From the NCBI GenBank assembly GCA_963969345.1, contig OZ017768.1:6224718-6288717 (forward strand): DNA of 64,000 bases. The letters are read 5' to 3'. Under the pieces are notes generated by a model, which saw only the letters and a list, made by a program, of their open reading frames with translations, ran no database searches and had not been told where the DNA came from. Origin of the DNA: Turbatrix aceti. Lineage: Eukaryota; Nematoda; Chromadorea; Rhabditida; Panagrolaimidae. Both the position numbers and the translations under genes were made by a program. Below are positions 12,301-25,102 of the stretch, piece after piece. How positions within the stretch are numbered: position 1 is the stretch's first letter; each line of letters opens with the position of its first letter.

Positions 12301-13020
12301 ATTCCAGCAGCCAATTTTTTTTTCAGAGCCAATGACCACAAACCCCACAACCTCTGCAGGTGAGCAATCCCCCATCCCCACCAACCATCAATTCACCATC
12401 ACAAACAACATCGAAAATGACTGTATATTAATATTATACATCATAGTGGATTGAAGCGCGTCACCAAGACACGATGATCACGATCACAACAAATCTTCTG
12501 GTTATACTCTAGAAATATAGTTATTCGGGCTCGGAGAGGAGGGAGGATGAAGGAAAAAGCCGGGGCCGGGGGACGACATCGGAGGCAGGTCTGCGAAGAC
12601 GTTGGCAGATCCTTTTCTATGCACGAAGTAACAATAAAAGCACGACGAATATAGACCAAACGACACAACACAACAATGTTACAATATACCAAAGTTACAA
12701 AAAAAAAAGAAAGAAAGCAAAGAAAAGAAAAACCAAAGAGATGACTGATTGAAGAAAGATCACCCTGAAGAAATCCGCTGATGCGCTTGCTTCTCAGGCG
12801 AGGACGACGCCGGAGGGGCGCGCGAGTGGGTACCGGTGTGTGGTCGTCGGCGGCACCGTTCTGAATTTTTTTTTGTTGGCCGGACGGTACCGACCGACCG
12901 ACGACGATGCTGACTGGATTGATGACTGTTCGACGGAGAATCGTCGGATCAAGTGAGTGTATTTGAGAGTGGAAAGTGAAGGAGCCGGCGGCGTCTGCCC
13001 TGCCGAAGCCGAACAAGCGT

Positions 13021-16000
13021 CTACTCGAGAGCGGCTGCGGCCACGACTTCGGAGCACGAGTTTTCGTCGTCGAGGGTGATGGGGGTAGGCGCAGGCGGGG
13101 CCTGGGAGTCATCTTCGTCGTCGATGATCTCCTCGAGCTCTTCATCGTCATCGACGGAGGATCCGTTGGCAGTCGCGTGGCTGCGCTTCACGCCGCGATG
13201 GCACGTGTCATTCGAGCAGCAGCAGACGCGGACGACGCGGCACTTGCAGGTCGACATGCTGGATAGGCACGAACCGATGTGGATCGTAGAACCGTTTTCG
13301 AGCGGCGCGTCCGTCTGGACCGCGATGGAGGCCGTGGTCGGCTTCGGGGAGGACGTGGACGTCGAGGCAAAGCCGGCGACGGCAGGTGCGGATGCCGAGG
13401 AGACACTCGTGTTGCCGTTGGTCTGCTTGATCAGAGGCGAGGTCGTGCCGCCAGAGGCCATTGCTGCGAGGCTGTAAATAAAAAAAATGAAAAAAAATTG
13501 AAAACAGCTTGTTCACGTGTTTTTCAGGGGAAAATTACAGCCAAGACAGGTAGCAACCTGGGCCTAGGCAATTCGGAAAAAGCAATAAAGCGCGCTGCCT
13601 GCTTCAAACAGGTCTGGTGGTCGTGGTCCCATCTCATTGTTCTTGTTCATGTTTTTCCCGGCAATCAATCGCATCATCGTTCGCTTGTTCGCGTCAATCG
13701 ATTCATTCAAAAAATTGACAAGGGCCACCCACCCATCTTGGACGTGTGATTTTGTTTCAGCCCACACAACATAAATATTTTAAAAATCAATGTTGTCCCA
13801 AAAAATAACGGAAAAAAGCACTTTTCGCACTCAAAAAAGCTCACAAAAACACGTCTTCTTTTTTTCCATCATCCGCCGTGGTTTTTTTGAAAATGAAAAA
13901 ACGGTATACGGCCGTGGCCATCAATCTCGTCAGGCGCCCTATTGTACGCGAAACAAATAAATAGCGGAATTGTCCTGTCCAAGTGTATCTACAAATCAAT
14001 AGACACCACTGCTCACGGAGAGTGAAAAAAAGAAGTGGACAACGGAATTTCACAGGTAACGAACCAGCCGGTGTACATTTGCGTAAACAAGCACGCGTAC
14101 TCCAAAGAAAAAAAAAGATGATTCAACCCGAATTGAATTTCATAGGGAAGCTTGAAACCTGCGTTTTTTCTTTTTCCTATTGTACCACAAAAAACAGCCC
14201 AAAATTGCCAGAAAACCTCCAGACATGAGTCAAAAAGCCCCTCATCGCAAAAAAAATCCAAAAAAAAAGATTTTGAAAGAAATCACTCACCGATCAATCA
14301 TGCTGTTGACGCGACGACCCTTGTTGACTTCGGTCGGCTTACGGCGTGGGGTGGGAGTCGATCCGGGAAGAATGCTATGATCATGCGCGTTCTGATTCGG
14401 ATTTTGGTTCTGGGCAGCGAGGAAAGACTGAGGCGTAGAGCGTTCGCTGCTGTTGGCAGTGCCCCCAACGACCGGGGATGCTCCGGAGCGATCGACGATC
14501 AGGCTCGACTGCCATTCCTTCGAGCAGAGACCAGCCATCGACTGGTAGCCAGACGAGTTGAGCGAAGCGTCAACGTTGTTGTTCGTCACCGGGGTCGACG
14601 TGAGCATCTGCGCGGCTGCCGAAGCTGCGGCCGACGAGTTCATTACCGAGGTAAAGAGGTCGAGAATGGCCGTTCGCTGGGTGCTGTCCTGGAACGAAAA
14701 CTGGTCGAACTTGGCTGCCTTCGCGGCCGGGGGGTGGAGACCGTCGTCGTCCGCGTCGTGGCCAATGAATGAAGCGAGGCTCGCGGAGGACGTCGACTGG
14801 TGGTACTCTTCCATCGAAGGCGTCGACCGTGTGTCTTCCAGGTCGTTGTTGTTGTTCGTCTCGCGGCACTGATTTGCAAGAGCCAAGAGAGAAGCCATCG
14901 TTCCGTTTTCGCAGTTGGCAAGTACACGGGCGCGGTTGGCGGGGACACGGGGGGTGGCCGGGGTCGTGCCTGCCCGGGACCGAGCGGAAGAGTCTGCCGA
15001 ATTCTTGTAATTCTTCAATTTGAATCCTCCGTTTTCAGCTGACTTTCTGGCTACGGTGAGTGACTTTTTGAGCGAATCCCGGCTGCCAAAGTTTACGCCG
15101 ACAGTCATCATGCTCGAGGCTGCGTCGATGAGATCGTTGAGGGGGGCATCGGGGAAGTCGATCGCGGCAAGGATGAGTTGGCTCTGAAAAAAAGCATTTT
15201 CCATCAAAACCCACCCAAAAGGCTTAGGGCCGAAGAAACAAACCTTGAAGTACTCAAGCTCAGCGACATCGTGTTCAGCGGCGTGGTTGTGTTCGCCCTT
15301 CGAGGTACCGTGGCTGTCGTTGTCCCAGGTCTCGGCACGACCCTTGCACCAGGATCGCTGAGAAGTCAGCTTCTTCGCGCATACGCAGCGCCACGTCTTG
15401 ACATTTTTGGCGGGTACGATGTGGTGTATGTTGTAGCGGTAGCCTTCGAAGATGAGTTTCTGGTTGCCCTTGAAGGAGGTCACCATGCGGGGCGTGAGGG
15501 GATCGTATCGAATAAAGTTGTACATCCTGCAAGAAAAAGTACGTCGTCGTAATATCCAGGTATACGGTCGGCGGGGTCATCCTCCGTCGGGCACGTCAAC
15601 ACGCCACCCCAGCTTCGTCAGTCTCTCAGTAAGCCATTATTATCCCGAACATTCATTCATTCTCGTGCTGCGCTGCGCCCCAACAAAAAAAAATAAGAAG
15701 AAGAAAGGGAAAAAAAGAAGGAAGATGGCGCGCCCCGGGGATAAAAAAAGATGACAGCGTGCGCCAGAGAAGAAAAAAATAAAAACGACCCCACACGAAG
15801 ATCGACTGGCCACAAAAAGTAAACTGCAAGATTTTTCGCGACCTGGTCTGGCAGTTCACTGACATAAGGAAATTTGGAAACAATGCAAATTTGACGTGAG
15901 TTGGCCTGCCGCCGCCGCAGACTGCAAGCAAGGCAGGCAGCACGCGGTCGTGTCGTGGCAGGCTATTTTTTGCAGCCCACCCAGCCCGATGGAATGAGTT

Positions 16001-18314
16001 CTGAGTTGGCCGGGCCCGAGCCCGTGAGATCGGATCAGGGAGGGACAAAGCATTCGCGCAAAGAGCATTTAGATCCTTTCCCACAGAATAATTCGTGACC
16101 ACACACACAAAAACCCGACCCTGGCAAAGTACAGACACGACAGGGGGGACTGCTTACGTGGCCGGCCCAAGATCAGCGGCACGAGAGGCTGCAGCGGAAA
16201 GATAATCGTGCCTGCCTGCATACATGCATGCCTGTCTGGTGATGATGAGCGTGTGCGAGAAGGACACGGCGGCGGCGGTTTTTGGTAGATAAGCATCGCA
16301 TCGCATCTGCCCCGGTCGCCGCTGCTGAGTGATGGCACACCCCTTTGCCTGCCTGGTGATGCACTTTTGACGTCACTCTTTCCTCCGTGGCTACAATCCT
16401 TACGAAAGAAAAAAAGGAAGCAAGCATGAAAGATTGCACCCAGTGACTTTCACGCGGATCAATCACGGCCCGCTCTTATCCCCACGCGCGCCGAAAAGAG
16501 AATTCGAGAAGGCAAGAAAGAATCCGAGAGCTTTGATCAATCGGGCAGGGCAGGGCAGACAGCGTCGTCAACGCCATCGAAAGTGACGATGGGGTTTGAG
16601 TGCTGCAACAACAGCGCAACAGGCAATGACACGCCAGAAGGAGCGGTGGAGCGACAACAGTCAGGCACACGCAGCGCCCAGCAGACAGGCACGACACCGT
16701 CAATGGTGATGGTGGTGATGGTTGTGGAGTGGTGGTGTGGGCGCAAAAACGCGGACTTACGACGACGACGAAAACGAGGAGGACAAGACGACGTGAGCGA
16801 GAGCGCCGGGCTCCGTGTGATTGGGCACGACACGACGACGCAAACAGGCAGCCAGCCAGCCCCACCTGATAAGGAGGAGAGGCCCACGGCGACGATCAAC
16901 GCCCGCCGCTGCCCGGGCCATATTTTGCGGCTGTCAGCAAAGCAAACTATTTTCTTGGACTCGATATTTTTCGACAATTCTCGGGCAACATCATCATTCG
17001 AAAAAAGGCGCTTTAATGGATTCAAAAAAACTCAAAGCCGCGTGAAACAGAAACAGAAACAAAAACAGAGCGGGCACCTTTGATGCGCGATGCGATGCGA
17101 TAAAGGTAGGCCAGGTGAGCGCGGGTTAGCAAAGTTCATCCTAACAAGCAAAAAAACATTCCAACAAAACTTTCGAAAACCTGCCTGCCCGCAGAAACAA
17201 ACGATGACAGTACAAAAAGAAAATTTTGCACAAAGTTGTCGTCGTCGTTGTCGACGACGTCGACACCACCTGAGCAAGCTGCCCTACCCGGCAAACTGTG
17301 TCTCGTGCCTTGCCTACAGGTAGAGGCACAACAACAGTCAGCGCAATCATCACCCCTCCCTACGCGCCCCGACTGTTTGCCCTGCCCCTGCACGCGCCAG
17401 CTTGATCACGGATGGGCGAGGTGTGTGTGTGTCCGTCAAGCCAAGCAGGAGAGGGGGGGGGAGAAGTGCCTTGACTTGGCCTGCGTGGCGGCTGGAAATG
17501 GGCCCGAGAGCGACAAAGGCAAAAGAAGGAAAGGAAAGAAGGGAGGCTACAATGATACAATACGAGCTCGACTTTGACTATCACCCCCTAAAAGGCATGA
17601 TGCGAAAAGTGGCTTACAGGAAAGTTTTATTTGCTAAAAATTTTGAATGAGCCCATCGGACCCTGGCACTGGCGCCATGCCCAGCCAGCAGCCAGTCGCA
17701 ATCAGCACTATGTACCACCACCGCCTCCGGTCGTCGTCGTCGTCGTCGTCAGGCAGTCGGTGTCCCTAATCGATAGCGGCAGGCAGGCAGCCGACCAAAC
17801 AAGGCAGGCAGGCGACCACGCAGGGCGCGCTGCTGCCGCTTGGTGATTTTGATTTTACCCCCCCGCCACTACACGTCGTCGTCGTGTTGTTGCTCGTGGC
17901 GCTGCTGCTGGTGGTGGTGATGGTGGTAGTGGTGCTCGCAAAACACACCACGCACACAGGTGACGTCGACGCCGGCGCGGCTTGGCCGTCGTCGTGTCAC
18001 GATGCTCATGATGATGGTTGACACCAGATAAAAAGTTTGAGTCCACTCTCCGCCGCGCCAGAGGCAAGGGTTATGTGGCAAAACTCATCAAAAATTCAAA
18101 TCTACTATCCCCTCCCCTCAAAATTTCTGTTGAACAAAGAAAGAATGACTCACAGTTTCAATTGTGGGACCCTGCAGGCTCTTCCATCCGGAGGCTCTAA
18201 CAGCCGCGGCGTGATAGGGCGCATAGGAGTCAAGACAGGCATGCACTCATAGCCATCCAACCTCTTCAGGAACTTCATCTTGAGGGGCTTGAGAAAAACA
18301 ATGTTGTCCGGCAT
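13021..18314 (-). CDS. peb-1: FLYWCH-type zinc-finger DNA-binding protein, PEB-1-like
   Basis: Proposed exons are 18154-18314 (first, 54 codons, too short to stand out alone), 15244-15526, 14291-15183 and 13021-13471. All junction phases agree and the product is 595 residues. The FLYWCH domain spans about residues 72-136: hydrophobic start FKGNQKLIFEGYRY, then W99-R-C101, C114, and H133-x-H135. In this family the domain binds DNA directly; C. elegans PEB-1 acts in pharyngeal gene expression. The rest is Ser/Thr/Asn-rich and probably disordered, with an acidic run (DDDEELEEIIDDEDD) near the C-terminus and a Cys-rich patch (CKCRVVRVCCCSNDTC). The intron 15184-15243 is 60 nt, in frame and without stops. 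The acceptor before 15526 (TTCTTGCAG) could also take other first exons. The family is sure; the orthologue name is likely. Confidence 0.85.
17730..17750. repeat. (GTC)n microsatellite
   Basis: Seven GTC triplets in the long non-coding stretch upstream of the peb-1 core exons. Confidence 0.85.
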
Positions 18315-20857
18315 AATCACGGGTAGAACGGTAGACAGTAATGAGAGAAAACAAAATCTCAGTTGGCAGCAAAAAGTAGAAACTCAGAGCAGAAATAGGC
18401 AGAAATCACTACTTTTCAACGTCTGCGTGCCAACATTTGAACAGAGATCGCAAAATACAGTATACAGAGCCTTTCCCTTCAAGAGTATTTACGTTGCGCG
18501 TACGTGATTGTGATTTGAATTCTGGTTATTTTGGTCAACGATATTCGAACTTTCCCTTGGGCATGCGTCTTTCTTTCGATACAAGTTATCTCACTTTTAA
18601 TGATCCCTGAACACCAGAACACAAAAAAAACCATGCTTGGTAGTTTTGCGCTTCAAAAACAACCAAAAAAAGAAGTAAAAATGAATGCCGGATTTCATTT
18701 ATTGGCATTTTTTCTTTTTTTGAATGCGTGTGGCCTTTTTTCGGGGAAAGGAGGCGGTGATTTTGTGATGGCATCCTTGGTGGTCCACGAATGATAAGAG
18801 GTCGGCGTGCGCGCGCAACTGGGTGGTCACTCGGCACGAAAATTTATTTATTTATTTCTGTGTGGTCAGAAGGCTCAAAAATCGTTACGCTGCGTGTGTT
18901 CGAATTTGTTTGGGTTTCTGATTAATTTTTTTTCGATCTCACGATTTTTCAAAACGGGATAAAAATGAAGATAGTGATGGAAAACAGAAGCAGTGATCAG
19001 GTCATCAATTTTGGGTAACAATTGAATTTTTTTTCAGATTTCAGTCATTCAAGCTAGTTCAAAAATATGCGTCATCCCAAATGGCCGTGACTGGCCGTGT
19101 GTTTGTCCTCTTCTTCGCCGCCGTCCTTCACCGTCGCGGGATTTGACGAATTTCACGAGACCCGAGAGAGGTAAGAGAGGGATGAAAAGCGCGCAGAGGC
19201 ACGAAACGACGTCGACCGCGTCAGGCACCAACCCGTCCGCCGGCTCTCGTCCGTTCCTTTACAGTCGACGGCCGCTGCTGTTGGCTGTTGGCTGCTGACT
19301 GTTGGCTGTTGGTTGCCTCTCGATCGAGTTTACGGACCGCGGCGACCAGTCACTCAGCCAGTCAGTCAGTCAGTCGGGTGGTGGGGGATAGACGACATTG
19401 CGCAGCCGCGGCGCTTCGTGGCTCTGGCTCTGTGTACTCTTCTTGCCGCGTGAGGAGGGCCCCTGTCGTCGTCGTCGACGTCGTACATACTACGAGAAAA
19501 GCAAACTGCTGCGGGGCACGCTACTACCACCTGAGCTTGCTGCGGAGGGGGGCCATTGTATTATTACTACGCGACGGAGCTGGCTAAGAGAGTGAGTACA
19601 GTCCCTCCTCCCTCTCTCCGCTTTCTTCCCCGCGTGTATACACCACTTTGCCGCGGTGTACGGCGACGCCTGATTGCCGCACACCGACTTGACTGCGATT
19701 CGATGACAAACACTCCGGGGAGTCAGTCAGGAGACGGGACTGCGAAAACAAGGCACGCAAGCAACCTCAGTCGAATACGATCGACTCGAAAGAAGACGCT
19801 CAGGCAAAAAAAAAGTTGCCCAACAAACAGCCTAGCCCACCAGGCGGGCAAAACGGGTGGAATTTCATACAAAATGGTTGGAAAGGTAAAAATCACCTGG
19901 CCGGTCAGATCAGACTGCCAATCAATCAGGTCGATCAAAAAACACACCGCACAGCGCACATGACAAATTCTTCCCCTCCCGAGGCCAGGCAAAACCAGAA
20001 ACCACACAAATGGCGCAAAAAAAAAGACAGTAGGGCTCTCGTTTGTTTGATTGGCCCGAAGAAGAAGTAGAAGAAGACGATTGTGTGAGAGCAGGGGAGA
20101 AGCAGGCTCTCGCCCGGCCGTCTTCGCACTAGTCTGACCGCCGCGGGCCCAGAGGGGGGGGGGAGTCAAGTAGGTAGCACAGTAGTAGCCTCGGCCGCTC
20201 TCGGCCGATGGATGGACAATCCCTCCTCGCGGAGCGCTCATCTCGAAATGCCCGAAGTATCGAAGAAGAAAGGAGATCGGAGGAGTGACACGCCGATGTC
20301 GTCCTCGTCGTCGTCGGTGACAGACAGCGCGCGCGGCGGATCGCTCGAGGGAGCCCCTCCTCCGCGCAGGCAGGAGGGGGGGGGGGTGATGGGTGAGCCG
20401 CTTACTACTTATGTACTTAGCCAGCCTGAGCGGCGGGCGAGACCGAGACCGAGAACGAGAGCGGGACGTGTCGCCGTGGCCTGACAAATATTATTTAGTA
20501 TGTACGACTGGACTGTCGAGGGAGGGAGGAGCGTGGAGAATGAGCGCGCTCGGGCCCGAGCCATCGCCGGTGATGGTAACGGCGACGGCGCGCAGTACTG
20601 TGTACAAACAGACGAGAAATGAGAGAAAAACAGTCGAGAGCGAAGCACGACGCGCAGGCAACCGGCCTGGCCTGCGTGACGACGAGTAGCAGCCGCCAGC
20701 CGCTCCCGTCACTTACCCAATCAACTGTAAGCCTCCGCCACCGCCGACGTGGGGACTCACATCAGAGAAGGACCTGTTCGTAGTTCGCATTTGCACTCGG
20801 ACGCGCGCAGGCAGGCTGGCAGGCGGGACTAGTTGCCTTGCCCGACGACAAATTCAC

Positions 20858-20890
20858 GCCGCCGCCACCGCCACCGCCACCGCCACCGCG
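20858..20890. repeat. (GCCACC)n microsatellite
   Basis: A run of GCCGCC/GCCACC hexamers. The open frames it creates are poly-Pro or poly-Gly and are not genes. Confidence 0.85.
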
Positions 20891-21431
20891 CGGCGTGGCC
20901 GTGGCTCTGAGAAGAGCACCACTACCACTCCGACAAGTGCTCCTCCTGCTGCCGCTGCGGTTGTTGCGTGGAATCGACCACAATTATTATTGCCCAACAC
21001 ATCTCATTGCAAAAGCAATCGTATTCAATGCTGCTGTTGTGCCCCTCTGTGGTCCCACGATTGGTTTTGAGGCAGACAGTCAAAGGATGCGATCACGTGG
21101 AAGAGCGAGAAAAGGACGCGAACAGAATGGCACAAACCAAGATCATTAAATTTTCCAAAAAAAAACTTTTACCCCTTTCAAAATGCATTTCTGACGTTTT
21201 TGCGCGTTCCAAAAATCAGAATCCCCCTTTCCGGCACTTTTTTGTGAGCTACAAAAAAATCGAAACGTTAATCGTCGGGCAGAAAAAAAAAGACAAACAA
21301 GCCAAATCCTTTACGATCCAACAGAAAATACGACTTTGACGAGGAAGCGACGAAGCGTGCGCGGACCCGTGTGCCCCGGGGCCATCGGCGCGCGCGGCGC
21401 AAAGGAGGGTGAAAATGAAGCGTAAACTCAC

Positions 21432-21883
21432 GAATTGGATACGTTGTTATCGCCGAGGAGAAGAGGAGACGTCGCAATCAGCGATGGCGCCTGGTTGTCA
21501 AAATCGCTTTCGGGAATCTCTTCCTTGACGACCGGGGCTACCGGCGTCGACGGTAGAGCCCGCGCGTGCTGATTTTCCTTCTGCGCGATCGCGGCTTTCG
21601 AGCGTCGACGCGTGTTGTGGATTGTGGGGCCCTCGTCGTCGAGGGTGGATGCAAGTGATGGCAACAGCGTGATCGACGGGTTCGGCGTAATGGCGGTAAG
21701 AAGGGCCGAGGGCGTCGTCGCTGGTGGGCTGACGACCGCTCGACTGAAGGGGTGGGTGGCGGGTGGTGGGCAGAGACGGCCGGCGCGAGAGGCGCAGGAC
21801 AGCTAGCGGTGTAATTGGCTGGAGTGAGGAGGGCAGTGGCGGTGCTGCCGAACAAGTTGCGAGGATTACGGTAGAACGAGTGC
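21432..21883 (-). CDS. Exon-like coding segment, possible alternative 5' exon(s) of the peb-1-like gene
   Basis: A strong acceptor (TTTCCTTTTCAG) precedes 21883 and a strong donor (GTGAGT) follows 21432. The upstream half reads open in one frame (SFYRNPRNLFGSTATALL). The downstream half reads open in another and is clearly protein-like: ALLTAITPNPSITLLPS, then STLDDEGPTIHNTRRRSKAA and VVKEEIPESDFDNQAP. A short intron or a second acceptor (for example CACCCCTTCAG near 21738) must lie between the two. The donor leaves phase 2, the phase needed by the peb-1 acceptor at 15526. No known domain is present. It may be an alternative N-terminus of the peb-1-like gene or part of a separate gene; no in-frame ATG was identified for the downstream half. 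Confidence 0.4.
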
Positions 21884-22418
21884 CTGAAAAGGAAATACAA
21901 TGAATGCTATGGCACGAATGTCGAAAAACGAAAAAATCGAAAAACGTCGAAATCACGAGGGCAACGCGAAAAAAAATGTGTATCTAGTAAATGTTTTTTT
22001 TTGGGAAGTAAAGGTCGGACTCGATCGGAAGAATGCGGCGGAAAGGGCTCAAAAACACGCCCTGGACAACGGCAGGCCAGTTCTCCAAACAAAGTGCGCG
22101 AAAAATTGGCGCCAAAACGGAATGCAAACTGGCTATTTGAAGAAGTCAAGTGACAAAAGGCGAAGAGGCCGGGTGGGGTACGGGACTTGACTCGACTCGA
22201 TTCATGCCAGGGGCCGGCCAGCCGATCCAAATCAAAGGCATGCGCGCACGATGGATGGACGCAGGCAGGACGTAGACTTGACGCGTCCGTCGCCCGACAT
22301 CGACATCGACTGCAGACAAAAGTTGCTGGCTGCTACTGCCAACAAACCGGCTAAGGAAGCCGCCGCAGCCGCTGGTGCACTGCCGATGCGATGGGCTGAG
22401 ACCTCCAGGGCAATTTGC

Positions 22419-22454
22419 AACACAACACAACACAACACGACACGACACGACACG
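22419..22454. repeat. (AACAC)n/(GACAC)n microsatellite
   Basis: Five AACAC-type units change into GACAC units within 36 bp. Confidence 0.85.
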
Positions 22455-25047
22455 CGCCTTTGCTGGGCTGGAGGATGTCTTTGCGAGGATTTACCATCGA
22501 ATAAGATCCGCGAAAGTCAAAGTTGTCTCCGCAGTGCCAGAGTTGAGCTAAAACTTCTGAAATAGTTTTTTGAACTTCTCAAAATATTTCAAAAGAATCC
22601 CTCTCGCAGGCAGGACAGGACAACCAACACCGAGGAGTTATATCGGACAGGAAAAAAGTTTACGAGCGAGCGGGAACAAACAACGGCCGGCCGTGCTGGT
22701 GCTGCGTGTGCTTTTTTTGCCGCCGGTGCTGACTGTGCAGCGCCGCCGCGGTTGTGGTGGTGGTTGGTAGTGGTGATCGACGACGATTCAGTCATGCCCC
22801 GGCGGCCCTGGCAGGCGAGCGCAGACGCAACGACTACCGACCAATGCCGCTACTAACGTCAAGACGTGGCAGCGGGGCCTGGAGCGGCGGCGGGCGGGCG
22901 CGGCAAAAACGGGTTTCCCCTTCCGTGTATGTGCGTGCGAAGGACGACGACGCGCACGCTCTTTCATTGTTGGTGGTAGTTGCTGGTGATCAGCCTCTGC
23001 CGCGGCAGGCAACGAACTTTGTCTCCCCCGGCGGGGGGGGGGGGGGCGCCTGTAGTGGTGTCGCATCCGTGAGCGTCGCTCGCTCGCTCGCTCGACGTGC
23101 GCCAACCCGTTCCGCGCCTGCCACCACCGCGGCTGCCGGCTTTGCCCCACTCGTGCGCGCAAAGCAAAGCAAAGCAACCACCAGCGAGTGTATTAAAAAG
23201 GGGGGAATCGGAATCAAAGCCCAGGTAGAGCAGCAGGTACTACACACGCACACGGCAATCGCTCGCAATTGACGCTGACTGGCTGGTAGGCTGTTCTCAC
23301 TGTCTGCGTGACGTATGAAGTGTGCGAATTTCACGGCGGCAGCGGTGAGAAGAGCACCAGCACCAAGGGCGCCGCGGACGGCCGCAGACCCACCAAAGTA
23401 GGCGAGAGCGAGGGACCGAAGTGAAAATTGTTTGCTGCAGAGACCGGCTGCCGGCTGCCAATTGCATTTGCCGGCGCGAAGGATTATTCGTCCTCGACGA
23501 CCAGGTACAGTACACCACGGCATTTGTGCAGGAAACAGGCAAATTCTGCCGAAGAATACGTTCCCTCGAAGCTACTCCGAAAAATGTGACGTGGAAGCCA
23601 GAGCCGTAAACTTTCGCCCAAATGCGTCTTTTTCGTTTTCCCGTGAGTCATGCATGCACCCCGCCCTGAAGCAGTAAACTAACTTTCTGTGCTCCTCGGC
23701 ATCGATGAGCTCCTTCTCTTATCGGCAGGAGACAAAAAAGGCAGCAAACGAACGAACGATCGAAGCACGACGAAGCAAAGATCAAGGAAGAAAAGAAAGG
23801 AAAAGAAGAAGGGCGTGCGTAGTATTGTCGTTGTGCCTGCCTTGTGATTTTTTTTTTACTAAAAATGCGTGTTCACCGCCACTACCGCTCGCCGCCGCTT
23901 GGCTTGCCTTGGCCTGTTTTTCGCGTGGACTGCTGACTGTGAGTTGGTTGATTCGAGTAAAGTCAACGAACGAACGGTAAAGTCAACCGCCTGTCGCGTC
24001 GTCTCAGCTTTCGGCGGGTGGCATCCAACCAACCATCGCAGAGAAACAAACGTGCACGCGCGGCTTTTGTACCGACTGCTCGGGGGGAAAAGCTGGACTG
24101 GGCGATCTCTTTTTTCCTCCACCGCGCAAACACAACCAACACAGAATCCGGCCGCGGCCGTGGCTGCAAGAACGGCGGTGGACGGTGGGTGGATGGTTGC
24201 GCACCAGGCCAGTCGTGAATGGAGTGCGCAAGGACCCGGTGGGCCCCTGATGTGAGTCGTGACTCGTCACCTGGCTGCGTTGACAGTCCCGGTCAGGCAG
24301 GGCCGCAGTCCGGCTTTCGGCCGAGAGAGGAGCGCTTTTGTCGTCATCCTCGTCCTCGTCGTCATCCGTCGCGCAGCAGCGGTGGTAGAAAGCCACAGGT
24401 CGCCGCGTAGCCTGCAGGCAAGCAAAAGAAAGGGCCGACGAACTGTTTGCTGGCCTATCTACCCTACCCGGAGGAAGAGATGACGCAGCAGCAGCGAGCA
24501 CAGGTAGGCGCAGGCATCTGATTTGCAAACACACCGGGCCCGGGGGGACTGAACTGAACGCTCGGGCATGCAATGAGCCGTACTTTTCTTTTTTGGGGAG
24601 TGCAATTCATCGAACCGACCGCCGGAAACAGGGAAGAGACAACATGCAGGCAGTCAAATCAGAGCAGACGACTGAAAACACTTTGTTGGGGGGTGATAAC
24701 GGGCGCTGCCTGCTTTCCCGAGGCCCCTGTGATGTTTTCGAGCGTCGACAAAATTGTGCAAGTTGAATTGAACATGTTTTCCACTTTCGAAAAACCAAAC
24801 CGGCAGACAGCGACCTAAGGGACTCGGTGGACTCGGTTTCTCGTGTCAAAGGATGCAAAAGACTGCATGGGGTGCCCGATCCGATCCGGTGCTCAAATTG
24901 CAGTTTGCTTGCGCGCTAACAATTAACAGAGCACTTGGCCGGGACCCCGCCGGTGTGTTTGGTGTTTGCAAAAATTCCTGAGGCGAGTTCCTCCGCGAGG
25001 ATGGATAGATGGATGGTCCTTGACCACCCCGGTCGCTGGCTGGCTGT

Positions 25048-25102
25048 GCTCTGTCTTCGTCTTCATCGTCATCGTCTTCGTCTTCGTCGTCGTCGCTGTT
25101 GT
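25048..25102. repeat. (TCGTCT)/(TCATCG) simple repeat
   Basis: A pyrimidine-rich TCGTCT/TCATCG/TCGTCG run; the minus-strand frame is poly-Asp/Glu and is not a gene. Confidence 0.8.

Noticed and set aside
14287..15525. Single 412-residue frame for the FLYWCH gene
   Set aside because: It reads through the 60-nt intron 15184-15243 and past the donor at 14291; the spliced model fits better.
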